The notes beneath the pieces are model-generated. The model did not search any database. It saw nothing but the letters and a program-made list of their open reading frames with translations, and had not been told where the DNA came from. Position numbers and translations under genes: made by a program. From assembly GCA_937958005.1 (NCBI GenBank), contig CALGOB010000130.1, positions 1-39,528 of the forward strand: a stretch of 39,528 nucleotides of DNA, given 5' to 3'. Below are positions 1 to 8,946 of this stretch, in pieces. Positions within the stretch are counted from its first letter, which is position 1. Each line of letters starts with the position of its first letter. The DNA comes from an uncultured Cyclobacteriaceae bacterium. Its GTDB lineage: Bacteria > Bacteroidota > Bacteroidia > Cytophagales > Cyclobacteriaceae.

Positions 1-100
1 ACTCTTCTCATAGAATAAATTTAAAGGGCGATTCGCTCAGAAAAGGAATGATAAATCAATAAAAATTTATTAAAATTACAACGCTCTTAGAGTGGCATAG

Positions 101-769
101 TCACACCGTAATGACTGGCATAGTCCGACCGTTATAGCCACTTAAGTAGGTTAAGGGGAAATTACATTTCCAGGCAGCATAATTGAAGCTCAACTGATCT
201 CGTATACTATGCTTCGTCAATTCAGCCCACCAAACATTCATTAATTTGATGACTTCCGGATGATGATGTTTGCGAATTAAGATTCCAGAGGAAATTAAAC
301 CATTATTTTCAGGATAATTTTGCCTTTTATAATCGTCAACTTGCGAAGTCATTATAGCTGGATCATCTCTCCTTATCCCAAATTTTTGGCACAATTCTAT
401 TAAGGCTTCATATTCTTTATAAATACAATCTCGCGCATCTACTTCTGTTTGATTATGATCAAATATCAACATTAGCTTGTCATTGAGATGATCATTTATC
501 AGTTTGTTGATATCTTTTTTGACTAAGAAATTGCCATCAATAAAAACAGAGATATCATATTTAGGTAAATAGAGGTGGGGATTAATTTTAATCATTCTAC
601 TATTTCTAGTATGGTCCTTATATTTTGGTGGAATTTGCTCTATTTTCCATGTTTTGCTTTTAAAAGGCTGATCAGTAAAACAGATATAATCTATGTTGGT
701 GAATTTGGGTTGTGGGAGTAGTCCATCATATTGCCCGAATATGGCTGTATAAACTACTATGCTACCCAT
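101..769 (-). CDS. DUF616 / TOD1-MUCI70-like glycosyltransferase
   Basis: A 222-aa protein with no signal peptide or membrane segment, so probably a cytoplasmic sugar transferase. It opens with a beta strand and the motif VVYTAIFGQYD, followed by YICFTD near residue 30, then an RxxRxxKINPH stretch and FIDGN near residue 77. In this family (Pfam DUF616, now called the TOD1/MUCI70 glycosyltransferase-like domain) the D-x-N/D element stands where GT-A enzymes carry the metal-binding DxD. The length suits a stand-alone domain. It is last in a four-gene minus-strand operon (pcm, thioesterase, unknown protein, this gene); its start overlaps the previous stop by 8 bp, which suggests translational coupling. 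The acceptor sugar cannot be told from sequence. Family call is fairly secure; the activity is inferred. Confidence 0.75.
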   Translation of the reverse strand: MGSIVVYTAIFGQYDGLLPQPKFTNIDYICFTDQPFKSKTWKIEQIPPKYKDHTRNSRMIKINPHLYLPKYDISVFIDGNFLVKKDINKLINDHLNDKLMLIFDHNQTEVDARDCIYKEYEALIELCQKFGIRRDDPAIMTSQVDDYKRQNYPENNGLISSGILIRKHHHPEVIKLMNVWWAELTKHSIRDQLSFNYAAWKCNFPLTYLSGYNGRTMPVITV

Positions 770-1385
770 TGGCTACTAACTGCTGAAGAGCTCCCCAAAG
801 CTGTTTTTTTGCATTAACATCTTGACTGATTAAATCCAAGTTATCTGAAAATAGCAGTTGAAAATTTGATTGATTATATATTTTATAATTTTCAAAACTA
901 TCCGAAATTTGCTTTCTCCATTTTTCTGGTAAGCCAAAGGTGATCAATTTGGTTTTATCTACAGTTAACATCCAATCAAAATCTTCTTTGGATTTGATAT
1001 GGCCACTAGGTAAAATGGCAACATCTTCATTCGTAAGCTTGATAGCCCCTAATATTTTTAAAAGTAAATCTTTATGATCAAAATTGAGTCCTGGAGTATG
1101 TACTAGAATCAATATTTTTTTAGCAAAGAGACCGCTATAAACAGGAGGGATGTAATCTTTTGCAGGTTCAACTTGCTTTTGGGTAATTTTTGGTTCTTCC
1201 TTTATTTGCTTTACTTCAGTTGTTTCTGGTTGAGCAACTTTCAAACTGACTGGTGCCTTATCTTCAGGTTTCGACTCTATAGTAACCGATTCACTTTGCT
1301 TGTCTTCAGCAAATTCAGTTAAGTCACTTGGAATTACATATATTTCTTCTGTTAGGAAGAATGGTAAAAATGAGAGATCTTCCAT
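762..1385 (-). CDS. Hypothetical protein, possibly remote DNA polymerase III psi-like
   Basis: A 207-aa protein I do not recognise with certainty. Residues about 25-85 are low-complexity, rich in E, K, P and T, and look like a disordered linker. A compact alpha/beta part follows (about 88-207): a strand KILILVHTPG, then LLLKILGAIKLTNEDVAIL, a strand ITFGLPEKW, and a C-terminal NAKKQLWGALQQL helix. The pairing of L..IL.A..L...DV.. with a terminal K..LW..L helix recalls the HolD/psi clamp-loader subunit, but this is a visual impression only. The gene lies 9 bp after the thioesterase stop and overlaps the following glycosyltransferase by 8 bp, so it is co-transcribed. Coding is well supported by context; function is not. 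Confidence 0.6.
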   Translation of the reverse strand: MEDLSFLPFFLTEEIYVIPSDLTEFAEDKQSESVTIESKPEDKAPVSLKVAQPETTEVKQIKEEPKITQKQVEPAKDYIPPVYSGLFAKKILILVHTPGLNFDHKDLLLKILGAIKLTNEDVAILPSGHIKSKEDFDWMLTVDKTKLITFGLPEKWRKQISDSFENYKIYNQSNFQLLFSDNLDLISQDVNAKKQLWGALQQLVANG

Positions 1386-1394
1386 GATTATCGA

Positions 1395-1910
1395 TTATAA
1401 AAATAGAGATTGTAATTCTTTAGCATCTTCAGGTTTCATCCTTTTGGCTAGGACTAACCTTAGCTGTCTACGTCTCAAGGCACCTTCATACAACTCTTTT
1501 TCCTTATCTGTTTCAGGTTTAATTTCTGGAACATCAATAGGCCTACCGCTTTGGTCCACCGCTACAAATGTAAAGAAAGCTTTGTTAGTTTCCTTTCTTT
1601 TATTGGCAGGTATGTCTTCTGCTACAGCTTCTATATAGACTTCCATAGAGGAGTTAAAAGCTCGTGTGACAAATGCTTTTAATGTAATGACATTACCCAA
1701 TTTGATAGGCTCAGCAAAAGAAATATTGTCCACTGATGCTGTTACTACAATCCTGTTAGAATGTCTTTGTGCTGCAATAGCAGAAACGATATCCATCCAA
1801 TGCATGAGTCTGCCCCCCATTAAATTATTGAGTGTATTCGTGTCATTTGGAAGGATAAGTTCCGTCATGGTTACAAATGAATTAGCACATTTTTTTTCTC
1901 TCTTTGCCAT
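1395..1910 (-). CDS. Hotdog-fold acyl-CoA thioesterase
   Basis: Acyl-CoA hydrolase of the cytosolic ACOT/YciA group, releasing CoA from acyl-CoA in the cytoplasm. The hallmark hotdog helix is NNLMGGRLMHWMDIVSAIAA, followed by VVTASVDNISFAEPI and a second strand set ending FFTFVAVDQSGRP. The C-terminal tail (EGALRRRQLRLVLA) is the charged helix seen in this subfamily. An upstream in-frame ATG at 1943 would add 11 residues but lies 23 bp inside pcm. The ATG at 1908-1910 begins MAKREKK and sits 10 bp after the pcm stop, so I prefer it. Physiological substrate is unknown. Confidence 0.88.
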   Translation of the reverse strand: MAKREKKCANSFVTMTELILPNDTNTLNNLMGGRLMHWMDIVSAIAAQRHSNRIVVTASVDNISFAEPIKLGNVITLKAFVTRAFNSSMEVYIEAVAEDIPANKRKETNKAFFTFVAVDQSGRPIDVPEIKPETDKEKELYEGALRRRQLRLVLAKRMKPEDAKELQSLFL

Positions 1911-1920
1911 TTTTATTTTT

Positions 1921-2580
1921 TTAAACTTTAGTTGCCCAGCCATTTTCTCCTAACAACGGGACAAAGCTAAAGTGATCATATTCTTTTTTACTAATTTGTG
2001 TGTCAGATATTTTTTTTAGTTTAATCATTTTTTGTTTTTGATTATTACCAACTGGTATGACCAATATACCACCAATTTTCAGTTGTTTAATTAAATCAGT
2101 AGGTACACTAGGGGCACCCGCGGTAACAATTATCCCGTCATAAGGCGCAAATTCAGGGAGGCCTTTTGATCCATCTCCCTGAAAGAAATGTGGATTGTAA
2201 CCGAGCATTTGTGGTAGAAACCTTCTTGTTTTTTGATATAAGATCTTGTTGTATTCAATAGTGAAAACTTCTGCGCCCATCTCTTTGAGTACTGAAGCTT
2301 GATAACCAGAACCAGTACCAATCTCTAATATTTTAGATTTTGGTTTAATTGCTAATAACTCTGTTTGAAATGCGACAGTATAAGGTTGTGAAATAGTTTG
2401 CCCTTCACCTATTGGAAAAGCCTTATCCTGATAGGCGTGTTCCACAAAAATATTATCGAAGAAAAAGTGTCTGGGGATCTTTCCAATTGCATCCAAGACC
2501 CGTATATCTACTATGCCTTTGCCTTTAATGACTTGCACTAGTTTTTTTCTCATTCCTTTGTGCTTATAATCATCTGTCAT
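1921..2580 (-). CDS. pcm: Protein-L-isoaspartate O-methyltransferase
   Basis: Repairs isomerised aspartyl residues in damaged proteins by SAM-dependent methylation, in the cytosol. At 219 aa it has the usual length. The sequence carries the family's substrate segment HFFFDNIFVEHAYQDKAFPIGEGQTISQ in broken form (key run GEGQTISQP), SAM motif I as ILEIGTGSGYQASVL, the acidic post-I strand VFTIEY, and the GD...PYDGIIVTAG motif followed by GGILVIPVG. First gene of the minus-strand operon that runs to position 101. Its start is 80 bp from the divergent riboflavin synthase start, so the two promoters must share that short gap. Confidence 0.95.
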   Translation of the reverse strand: MTDDYKHKGMRKKLVQVIKGKGIVDIRVLDAIGKIPRHFFFDNIFVEHAYQDKAFPIGEGQTISQPYTVAFQTELLAIKPKSKILEIGTGSGYQASVLKEMGAEVFTIEYNKILYQKTRRFLPQMLGYNPHFFQGDGSKGLPEFAPYDGIIVTAGAPSVPTDLIKQLKIGGILVIPVGNNQKQKMIKLKKISDTQISKKEYDHFSFVPLLGENGWATKV

Positions 2581-2660
2581 TTTAATGAGGCTTCCCTGTG
2601 TTTTGTGTGTTTTTTTGTTTTTCTTGTTGTAAAATTAGTGATGAATTCAAAGAGTATAAA

Positions 2661-3254
2661 ATGTTTACGGGAATTGTTGAAGATCTAGGTGAAGTATTAT
2701 CCATTAAAAATGAGGGAAGTAATAAACATTTTCTGATATCGGGCAATATAAGCAAAGAACTTAAAGTGGATCAAAGTGTATCCCATAATGGAGTTTGTCT
2801 TACAGTGACAGAACTCACAAATGAAGGGCATTGGGTAACAGCCATAGAAGAAACATTGGTTAAAACTAATTTAGGAAATGTAAAAGTTGGTGATCGATTA
2901 AACTTGGAAAGATGTATGCCAGCAAATGGAAGGTTTGATGGACATATCGTACAGGGCCATGTTGATCAAACTGGTATTTGTCAATCAATTAAGGAACAAG
3001 ATGGAAGTTGGTACTTTGATTTTGATTTTGATGCGAATAAAGGTAATATTACTGTAGAGAAGGGTAGTGTTTGTATAAATGGTGTGAGCCTTACTTGCTT
3101 TAATTCTGATGATGGTAAGTTTTCTGTGGCTATAATACCTTATACGTATGAAAATACTGCTTTTGGTAAATTGGGTGTTGGAGATATTGTAAACTTAGAG
3201 TTTGATATTTTAGGAAAATACATTCAGAAGCTTTTACTTAAATCGAAAGGCTAA
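2661..3254 (+). CDS. ribE: Riboflavin synthase, alpha chain
   Basis: Dismutates two 6,7-dimethyl-8-ribityllumazines to riboflavin, the last step of vitamin B2 synthesis. The enzyme is two tandem lumazine-binding barrels: the first starts with the invariant MFTGIVE and includes SVSHNGVCLTVTE; the second starts near residue 97 with DGHIVQGHVDQTG and includes SVCINGVSLTC. About 197 aa from the chosen start. The frame is open from 2598, but the 21 extra residues are not family-like, and the trimer-forming N-terminus must begin at MFTG, hence ATG 2661. No FMN riboswitch is visible in the 80-bp leader. A LytTR regulator follows 19 bp downstream on the same strand, probably co-transcribed. Confidence 0.95.
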   Translation: MFTGIVEDLGEVLSIKNEGSNKHFLISGNISKELKVDQSVSHNGVCLTVTELTNEGHWVTAIEETLVKTNLGNVKVGDRLNLERCMPANGRFDGHIVQGHVDQTGICQSIKEQDGSWYFDFDFDANKGNITVEKGSVCINGVSLTCFNSDDGKFSVAIIPYTYENTAFGKLGVGDIVNLEFDILGKYIQKLLLKSKG

Positions 3255-3273
3255 TATTGAGTAAATAATAAGT

Positions 3274-3975
3274 ATGGAAATTAATTGCATGGTTGTTGAC
3301 GATGATGAAATTTCTCGTCTTTTAGTTAAAAAATTTATTGATAAAACTGATTTTCTCAAACTTACCTATGAGTTTGACAGTGCTGTGGCTGCGTCTGATG
3401 TGTTAACAAAAGATTCCCCTTCAGATGTTGATTTGGTGTTTTTGGATGTTGAGATTCCTGAGATGTCAGGTATTGATTTGATGAAATCACTCAATAATTC
3501 CTATCCTATTATCATGACTACCTCTAAAGAGGATTATGCGATAGAAGCTTTTGAGGGAAATGTTTCAGATTATTTAGTTAAACCTTTTGAATATGATCGG
3601 TTTTTCAAAGCTGTATCCAAAGTAAAAGAACAGCTGGAGAAAGAGCAGATTATAGCAGAATCAAATATTGATATTTTTGTGAAGTCTGATTCTAAACTGG
3701 TGAGGTTGGAATATGATCACATCTATTATGTGGAAGCATTGGCAGATTATGTGATTTTTAATACTTCACAAGGGAAAAAAATTGTACATCATACAATGAA
3801 AGGGATTGAGAAAAGGCTTCCTGCTAGTACTTTTATTCGAGTGCATAGATCTTACATTGTTAACTTGAAGCAGATTGGTTTTTTAGAGGATATGCAAATT
3901 CATACAAATGACAAAATTATTCCTGTAGGGTCATCCTACAAAGAAAGATTCTTGGCTAGCCTAAATATGTTATAA
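3274..3975 (+). CDS. LytTR-family response regulator
   Basis: A 233-aa DNA-binding response regulator of the LytR/AgrA type. The receiver domain (about 1-120) has the acidic pair VVDDDE at 7-12, the predicted phosphoacceptor D58 in LVFLDVEIPEMSG, the TTS switch residues and the conserved lysine in YLVKPFEYDRF. The LytTR DNA-binding domain follows: IFVKSDSKLVRLEYDHIYY, then the recognition segment FIRVHRSYIVNL. No histidine kinase lies beside it, so its partner is elsewhere. It follows ribE by 19 bp and is convergent with the PAP2 gene, with only 1 bp between stops and no terminator visible there. Confidence 0.92.
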   Translation: MEINCMVVDDDEISRLLVKKFIDKTDFLKLTYEFDSAVAASDVLTKDSPSDVDLVFLDVEIPEMSGIDLMKSLNNSYPIIMTTSKEDYAIEAFEGNVSDYLVKPFEYDRFFKAVSKVKEQLEKEQIIAESNIDIFVKSDSKLVRLEYDHIYYVEALADYVIFNTSQGKKIVHHTMKGIEKRLPASTFIRVHRSYIVNLKQIGFLEDMQIHTNDKIIPVGSSYKERFLASLNML

Positions 3976-3976
3976 A

Positions 3977-4546
3977 CTAACTAGTTAATTTACTAAATAA
4001 TCTAAAAGATATTTGTTTGAGTAAAAAGGCACATACGATGCCAATTAATGCTCCGGTGATAATGTCCAAAGGATAATGTACACCTAAGTAAATTCTACTG
4101 TAAGAAATGAGTGCTGCCCAAACAATTAATAGCATTTGTGGCCATTTTTTTTGCTCTCTATTAAATAGGAAAAAGATAAAGAATGCGACGGCAAATGTAT
4201 TGGCTGCATGAGAAGATGCATATCCGTATTTTCCACCACATTTACCGGGTGTTAGCACCTGATCAGTTAAATTAGATTCGTGACATGGTCTGTACCTTTT
4301 AAAATAAGGTTTCATGAAGCCTGAGGTTATTTGATCGGCAGCAGTTACTGAAAGAATTAATGCTAGTAGGTAGACAAAAGACCATTTTTTATAACTATAA
4401 ATTATGGCACCAAAAATGATTACATAAAGTGGAATCCAAACTTTCTTAGCAGATAAAAATATCATTACAGGATCCATCCAATCAGCCCGCCAATGATTTA
4501 GATATAGAAACAATTCAGTATCTATTTTAAGTAACCAATCAAGCAT
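3977..4546 (-). CDS. PAP2-family membrane phosphatase
   Basis: Integral membrane phosphatase of 189 aa, in the group that dephosphorylates undecaprenyl pyrophosphate or phosphatidyl lipids. All three catalytic motifs are present: K79-x6-R86-P87 (KPYFKRYRP), SSHA at 111-114 in place of the usual PSGH with nucleophile-assisting H113, and SR-x5-H-x3-D at 150-161 (SRIYLGVHYPLD). Four to five hydrophobic helices surround them. The SSHA form is common in this group and should not impair activity. Its start overlaps hemF by 8 bp, so it is translated from the tamL-hemF-PAP2 operon. Whether it acts on undecaprenyl-PP (a BacA substitute) or another lipid phosphate is not decidable. Confidence 0.9.
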   Translation of the reverse strand: MLDWLLKIDTELFLYLNHWRADWMDPVMIFLSAKKVWIPLYVIIFGAIIYSYKKWSFVYLLALILSVTAADQITSGFMKPYFKRYRPCHESNLTDQVLTPGKCGGKYGYASSHAANTFAVAFFIFFLFNREQKKWPQMLLIVWAALISYSRIYLGVHYPLDIITGALIGIVCAFLLKQISFRLFSKLTS

Positions 4547-5444
4547 TTACCCAATCAATTTCTTTTTTCAAAAAATTCAGTGTTTCCTCTTCTTTAGAAC
4601 CTCTTGCTGGAATATGCGAATACTCCCAATTGGCTAATGGTGGCATACTCATAAGGATAGATTCAGTTCTGCCATTGGTATCTAAACCAAATTTGGTGCC
4701 TTTATCCCAAACTAAATTAAATTCAACATAGCGCCCTCTTCTTAACCCTTGCCATGCTTTTTCTTTAGAAGTAAAAGGATCATTTAAATGCTTTTTTGCT
4801 AGCGTTACATAAATGGGAGCAAAGGCATTACCAACGCTTTGTAGAAATGCCCAACGATCTTTCTTACTATGGGATTCGTCTTTGGAGAGCCTATCAAAGA
4901 AAATCCCTCCTATACCCCGGGTTTCATTTCTGTGTTTGATAAAGAAGTAATCATCAGCCCATTTCTTAAATTTTGTATAATAATTGGGATCATGCTGATC
5001 GCAGGCATTTTTAAGTTGTTGATGAAAAAAGGACGCATCTTCTTTTATCACATAATGAGGAGTTAGGTCTATTCCTCCACCAAACCACCAAGTGCCATTG
5101 GACATCTCAAAAAACCTAACATTCATATGAATAATAGGAACCATCGGGTTGTTTGGATGCAGGACAATTGATACACCTGTTGCAAAAAAATCTGCTTTAT
5201 CTAAGGAAAGTGCCTTCAATATTTTATCTGGAGTTTGACCATGCACAGCAGAAAAATTTACTCCACCTTTTTCAATTACATTGCCATTTGTAATTACCCT
5301 TGATCTTCCACCTCCACCTTCCGGTCTTTCCCAAAGGTCTTCTTTAAAAATTGACTTCCCATCTAATTCCTCCAAACTTGTGCAAATCCTGTCTTGTAAG
5401 TCTTTAAGCCAAACAACAATTGTTTCTTTATTGATTTCTTCCAT
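4539..5444 (-). CDS. hemF: Oxygen-dependent coproporphyrinogen III oxidase
   Basis: Converts coproporphyrinogen III to protoporphyrinogen IX with O2, so heme synthesis here can use oxygen. At 301 aa it is full length. Diagnostic segments are RPEGGGGRSRVI, VEKGGVN-like EKGGVNFSAVHG, FATGVSIVLHPNNP, WWFGGGIDLTPHY, ETRGIGGIFFDRL and GRYVEFNLVWDKGTKFGL, the family's signature region. Start ATG at 5444 lies 3 bp after the tamL stop, and its 3' end overlaps the PAP2 gene by 8 bp, so the three are one transcription unit. Confidence 0.97.
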   Translation of the reverse strand: MEEINKETIVVWLKDLQDRICTSLEELDGKSIFKEDLWERPEGGGGRSRVITNGNVIEKGGVNFSAVHGQTPDKILKALSLDKADFFATGVSIVLHPNNPMVPIIHMNVRFFEMSNGTWWFGGGIDLTPHYVIKEDASFFHQQLKNACDQHDPNYYTKFKKWADDYFFIKHRNETRGIGGIFFDRLSKDESHSKKDRWAFLQSVGNAFAPIYVTLAKKHLNDPFTSKEKAWQGLRRGRYVEFNLVWDKGTKFGLDTNGRTESILMSMPPLANWEYSHIPARGSKEEETLNFLKKEIDWVNA

Positions 5445-5447
5445 TTT

Positions 5448-7829
5448 CTAAAAAGGATATCCTATTCCTATGTTAAGTTGAGGGGTGTTGACTATTCTCA
5501 CGTTCTCAGCATTATCGTCAAGGCCTTTAAATGTGAAATTGTCTAAAACATATCTGCTCCCAAGCGGTTGTGCGGGATCAAATACTTTTATTCCTAAATC
5601 AACCCTTACCAGTAAGAAGGAAAAATCAAGCCTTAAGCCCATTCCTGAGCCTACCGCAAGTTCACCTAAAAATCGATCTACCTCAAATTGTGAACCAGGT
5701 CTAGAGTTATCATTATACCAAGTCCATACATTTCCTATATCTACAAAGTATGCCCAACTAAAAAAGCCAAAGAGCTTTGCCCTGAATTCAAAACTAGTTT
5801 CAAAAATGATGTCCCCAGGTTGTTCAAATTGATAGCTGATGTTGTTATTGTTATCCAATGGACTAAACGAACCAGGCCCTAGCCTTCTGGGTTGCCAGGC
5901 ACGTATACTATTGCTTCCCCCACTAAAAAAAAACTTTTCATATGGAAGAGTTGATAACGTGTCATTACCATAAGGGAAAGCAAAACCAGCATTAATTTTA
6001 AAAGCAAATGAGGTTCTTTTACTCAAAGGGATATGATGCCTGAAATCAATACTGCTTTTTAAATATTTATAATAAGAAATGTCCGTTCCCAAGATGGAAT
6101 CACCAAAAATACTGGTCACATTTCCTCCTAGTTCCGTATTTCCTCTTAAATAGGAAGAGGAGGAAGTATTATTCCCGTATTCGTTAAAGTCTTTTTTAAT
6201 GGTGAAAATAGAACTGCTCACAAAACCAGGTTCAAATGATCGGGCAAAAGTATTTCCTTGATTTTCTAATTCAGTTAACCGATTTCTAAAATCCCCTGGT
6301 CTAACTTCTGATCTTATATACCGTATATCTGCCAAGGTGAAACTATATACAGTCTTTTTATTATTTTGCCAGTTATAAGTAATGGCAGCGTTGAAGGTAT
6401 TTCTGAAAAAATCCTGACGCTCCACAAAATTAATACCGCCTGAGACAGTTGTTCTAGGATTATACTTGCCTATTTTAGATTTAAGGTTCTTACTGATCGG
6501 GATTAAGAACTGGGGAAAATTAAATGATATATTCCCTCCATATTCAAAGGAATCAAAAGTAGTAGTATCCTGACCTACCCTGTTTAAACCTATAACCTCA
6601 CCGTTAAATGTTAGATCTATGTTTTCCAATCCCTCAAATGTATTTCTATTGACCAACCCTAAATTTACAAAAGGCCCTGGTAATCCGCCTCTACTATTTA
6701 TACCTACTTCTGAAGAGGTTTCAAATCTTTTTAGTGGACTAGTGAAAACATGTGCTATAAAACTACCACCAGTTGTATCATATTTTATGTTGATGAATTT
6801 AAAATTATTAACATTGGATAACTGCTTTTGAGTTTCAAAGGTATTTTTTTCACTGTAGAGACTATCCGGATAAATGAAAATACGCCAATCTAAAATCTTT
6901 GAAGAATAAATATCTCTCACATAATCATAAGTGATGTTATTGTAAGTTTTTTGCCTTCTTTTTACCCTAAGCTTGGAGTTTGAGTCAGACACAAAAATGA
7001 CAGAGTCTAATTTATAGATTTTGTGTTTGTTTAACCCACTAGGGTTCTTGACCAACACATTTACCATTGTCTTTTGATTTCCCGTAATAGTTGTGTCTAC
7101 TTCAAAAGTTACATATTGCCTACTAAACCCATAATAACCATTATTGGCCAATTGATTCCTGATTCTATCGCGTTCTGCAGTGAGGTCTTTTTGTCTATAT
7201 CTATTACCAGTTTGTATCAAACTTTTGTTTATGACAATTTTTGAAATGTTTTTGTCTGGGATTAGAAAATTGATACTGTCTATAATATATGGCGATTTAG
7301 GTTTAACCAGGTAAGTAATATCTACTAATTTTCCTCGTATTTTTTCCTTATAAGTTACTTCACTATTAAAATACCCTTCAGAATGCATTTTATTCTTTAG
7401 GTTCTCTACTGTTTGTTCTATAGCACTTTGATTATAAATAGACAAGGGTTTCCCCCACTGCATGAAGGTATTGCCAAATTGAATTTTGTCAGAGAACTTT
7501 CTTTTTTTATGCAGTTTCTTTTCAGTATATCTCTTGATCTTGGAAGCCTTATTGGTTTTTGCAATTTTAGCATCATATTTAGCTGCTGCTTTACTGATTT
7601 TCTTGCTATATTTTTCTGGATTATATTTATTTTCTCCCCATTTGAAAAGCCTGACAGTGAATGACAGTCTTTTTGCCTTTTTCTGCTCAAAGCTAGATTC
7701 TAATCCTTCTACTTTAGTTTTTGTTGTGCTTTTGATGCGTTGATTGGCAAGGATTTTTTCATTCTCTTGCAAAAACTTACTTCCATAGCATCCACTCAAT
7801 AAAAATACCATGATGAAATAAATTACCAT
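5448..7829 (-). CDS. tamL: TamL-type BamA/TamA-family outer-membrane lipoprotein
   Basis: Outer-membrane protein of about 793 aa in the Omp85 superfamily that, in Bacteroidota, replaces TamA and works with TamB in outer-membrane assembly. The chosen start gives a lipoprotein signal MVIYFIMVFLLSGC with lipobox LSGC and lipidated C14; the frame is open to 7958 but the 43 upstream residues place the signal internally and overlap trmH. Next come a basic region, POTRA-like repeats (one includes LKNKMHSEGYFNSEV, one LANNGYYGFSRQYVTFEV), and a C-terminal barrel with FFSGGSNSIRAWQPRRLGPG, the family's conserved GG..RG-like loop region. It ends in the strand PQLNIGIGYPF with terminal aromatic residue. 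Divergent from trmH, 37 bp apart, an arrangement often seen in Cytophagales. hemF follows 3 bp downstream. Confidence 0.9.
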   Translation of the reverse strand: MVIYFIMVFLLSGCYGSKFLQENEKILANQRIKSTTKTKVEGLESSFEQKKAKRLSFTVRLFKWGENKYNPEKYSKKISKAAAKYDAKIAKTNKASKIKRYTEKKLHKKRKFSDKIQFGNTFMQWGKPLSIYNQSAIEQTVENLKNKMHSEGYFNSEVTYKEKIRGKLVDITYLVKPKSPYIIDSINFLIPDKNISKIVINKSLIQTGNRYRQKDLTAERDRIRNQLANNGYYGFSRQYVTFEVDTTITGNQKTMVNVLVKNPSGLNKHKIYKLDSVIFVSDSNSKLRVKRRQKTYNNITYDYVRDIYSSKILDWRIFIYPDSLYSEKNTFETQKQLSNVNNFKFINIKYDTTGGSFIAHVFTSPLKRFETSSEVGINSRGGLPGPFVNLGLVNRNTFEGLENIDLTFNGEVIGLNRVGQDTTTFDSFEYGGNISFNFPQFLIPISKNLKSKIGKYNPRTTVSGGINFVERQDFFRNTFNAAITYNWQNNKKTVYSFTLADIRYIRSEVRPGDFRNRLTELENQGNTFARSFEPGFVSSSIFTIKKDFNEYGNNTSSSSYLRGNTELGGNVTSIFGDSILGTDISYYKYLKSSIDFRHHIPLSKRTSFAFKINAGFAFPYGNDTLSTLPYEKFFFSGGSNSIRAWQPRRLGPGSFSPLDNNNNISYQFEQPGDIIFETSFEFRAKLFGFFSWAYFVDIGNVWTWYNDNSRPGSQFEVDRFLGELAVGSGMGLRLDFSFLLVRVDLGIKVFDPAQPLGSRYVLDNFTFKGLDDNAENVRIVNTPQLNIGIGYPF

Positions 7830-7866
7830 GTTATTTCTTATCCTTGTGGCTAAGCTCAATTTCGAT

Positions 7867-8598
7867 ATGGTTTCTAAAGCAGAGATAAAGTATATAAAAT
7901 CATTACAGTTAAAGAAAAACAGAGATAAGGAAGGTGTTTTTGTAATTGAGGGAGCCAAAAATATCTTGGAATTGGCAAATTCCCAACTTCAGATTATCAA
8001 ACTGCTCGTTACAAAAGATTTCTATTATCAAAACGAAGCAAAATTAAGTAAATTATCGGGGGTTGTAACGATTACTGGGCAGCAAATTATAGAATCTGCT
8101 GGAACCTTTAAAACAAATCAATCAGGATTAGCCCTTGTATCAATCGAAAAAGATCAGAATTTTGAACAAAATGGCTGGATTATTGGCTTGGATAGGGTTC
8201 AAGATCCGGGGAATTTGGGCACCATCATTAGAACAGCCGATTGGTTTGGAATAAAACAATTGATCTGTTCAAAGGACACCGTGGATGTTTATAACACCAA
8301 GGTGATCAATGCTACCATGGGGTCATTTGCGAGAGTGAAAGTACATTATTTAGATTTAAATCATACTTTGCCAAATTTGAAAATCCCTATCTACGGAGCT
8401 TTATTAAATGGCGAACCTTTACACAAAGTAACTGATCCCATTCCAGGGTTGATTTTAATGGGAAACGAATCGAAAGGAATAGATGAAAAGTTAATTTCTC
8501 AAATTTCCCACCCAGTGATGATCCCAAGGGTAGGAGGGGCAGAATCTTTGAATGTGGCAATTGCTACAGGAATCTTGTGTGCACATTTTTGCCTATAA
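7867..8598 (+). CDS. TrmH/SpoU-family RNA 2'-O-methyltransferase
   Basis: SPOUT-class methyltransferase that 2'-O-methylates rRNA or tRNA using SAM. About 243 aa. An N-terminal substrate-binding domain (KSLQLKKNRDKEGVFVIEG) precedes the knotted catalytic domain, whose three motifs are all present: DPGNLGTIIRTADWFG, LILMGNESKGID, and IPRVGGAESLNVAIATGI. The open frame extends to 7828, but MVSKAEIKYIKSL at 7867 is the family-like start, and the longer form would overlap the tamL start. The exact target (a 23S rRNA or tRNA nucleotide) is not readable. No close downstream gene; a hairpin at 8906-8937 may end its transcript. Confidence 0.93.
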   Translation: MVSKAEIKYIKSLQLKKNRDKEGVFVIEGAKNILELANSQLQIIKLLVTKDFYYQNEAKLSKLSGVVTITGQQIIESAGTFKTNQSGLALVSIEKDQNFEQNGWIIGLDRVQDPGNLGTIIRTADWFGIKQLICSKDTVDVYNTKVINATMGSFARVKVHYLDLNHTLPNLKIPIYGALLNGEPLHKVTDPIPGLILMGNESKGIDEKLISQISHPVMIPRVGGAESLNVAIATGILCAHFCL

Positions 8599-8946
8599 AG
8601 GTTTATGTCTTAGTGGGACTTTTTGAAAGAGATCCTACATTTTATACCAAATTACCTTTAAAACTTCGTGTATCTTCCTGTTTATTCCCCATTCTCATGC
8701 GTTATAAAGCCTTTGGATAGCGCTGCTATTCCTTCATTTTTTGCCTTTGAGGATAAAAAATAAACTAATAATTCTAATCCGATTTTTTAAAGCTAAATTG
8801 GCATTAAACAACTACCTCCAGCTATTGATTGAAAACACTTTTACATGATTAGTAGGGAAGTGTGGTGCCAAAGTAAAAGCTGAAAATAATAGATTATAGG
8901 GTAGGCAACAAGATCTCTTTCTGAAGACCTTGTTGCAATAGAATTT
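8599..8946. other. Non-coding stretch with decayed repeat-like sequence
   Basis: No credible open frame. Positions about 8699-8820 contain a stretch that looks like an intergenic repeat rather than random DNA: GCGCTGCTATTCCTTC, then a weak hairpin TTTTTTGCC...GGATAAAAAA, then AATCTAATCCGAT-like sequence. A clear hairpin lies at 8906-8937. I see no promoter for the minus-strand pgi here, since pgi reads away from it. Confidence 0.4.
8906..8937 (+). terminator. Hairpin downstream of trmH, weak terminator candidate
   Basis: Perfect 8-bp inverted repeat GCAACAAG / CTTGTTGC around a 16-nt loop, followed by AATAGAATTTT. The U tract is broken, so termination would be weak. The loop-side run GAAGACCTTG also occurs (as its complement) in the hairpin at 30873-30898, suggesting the two are related. 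Confidence 0.4.

Noticed and set aside
1300-1953. Plus-strand frames of 112 and 95 aa
   Set aside because: Antisense shadows of the thioesterase and its neighbour.
2581-2660. FMN riboswitch upstream of riboflavin synthase
   Set aside because: Only 80 bp are available and the conserved RFN element is not seen.
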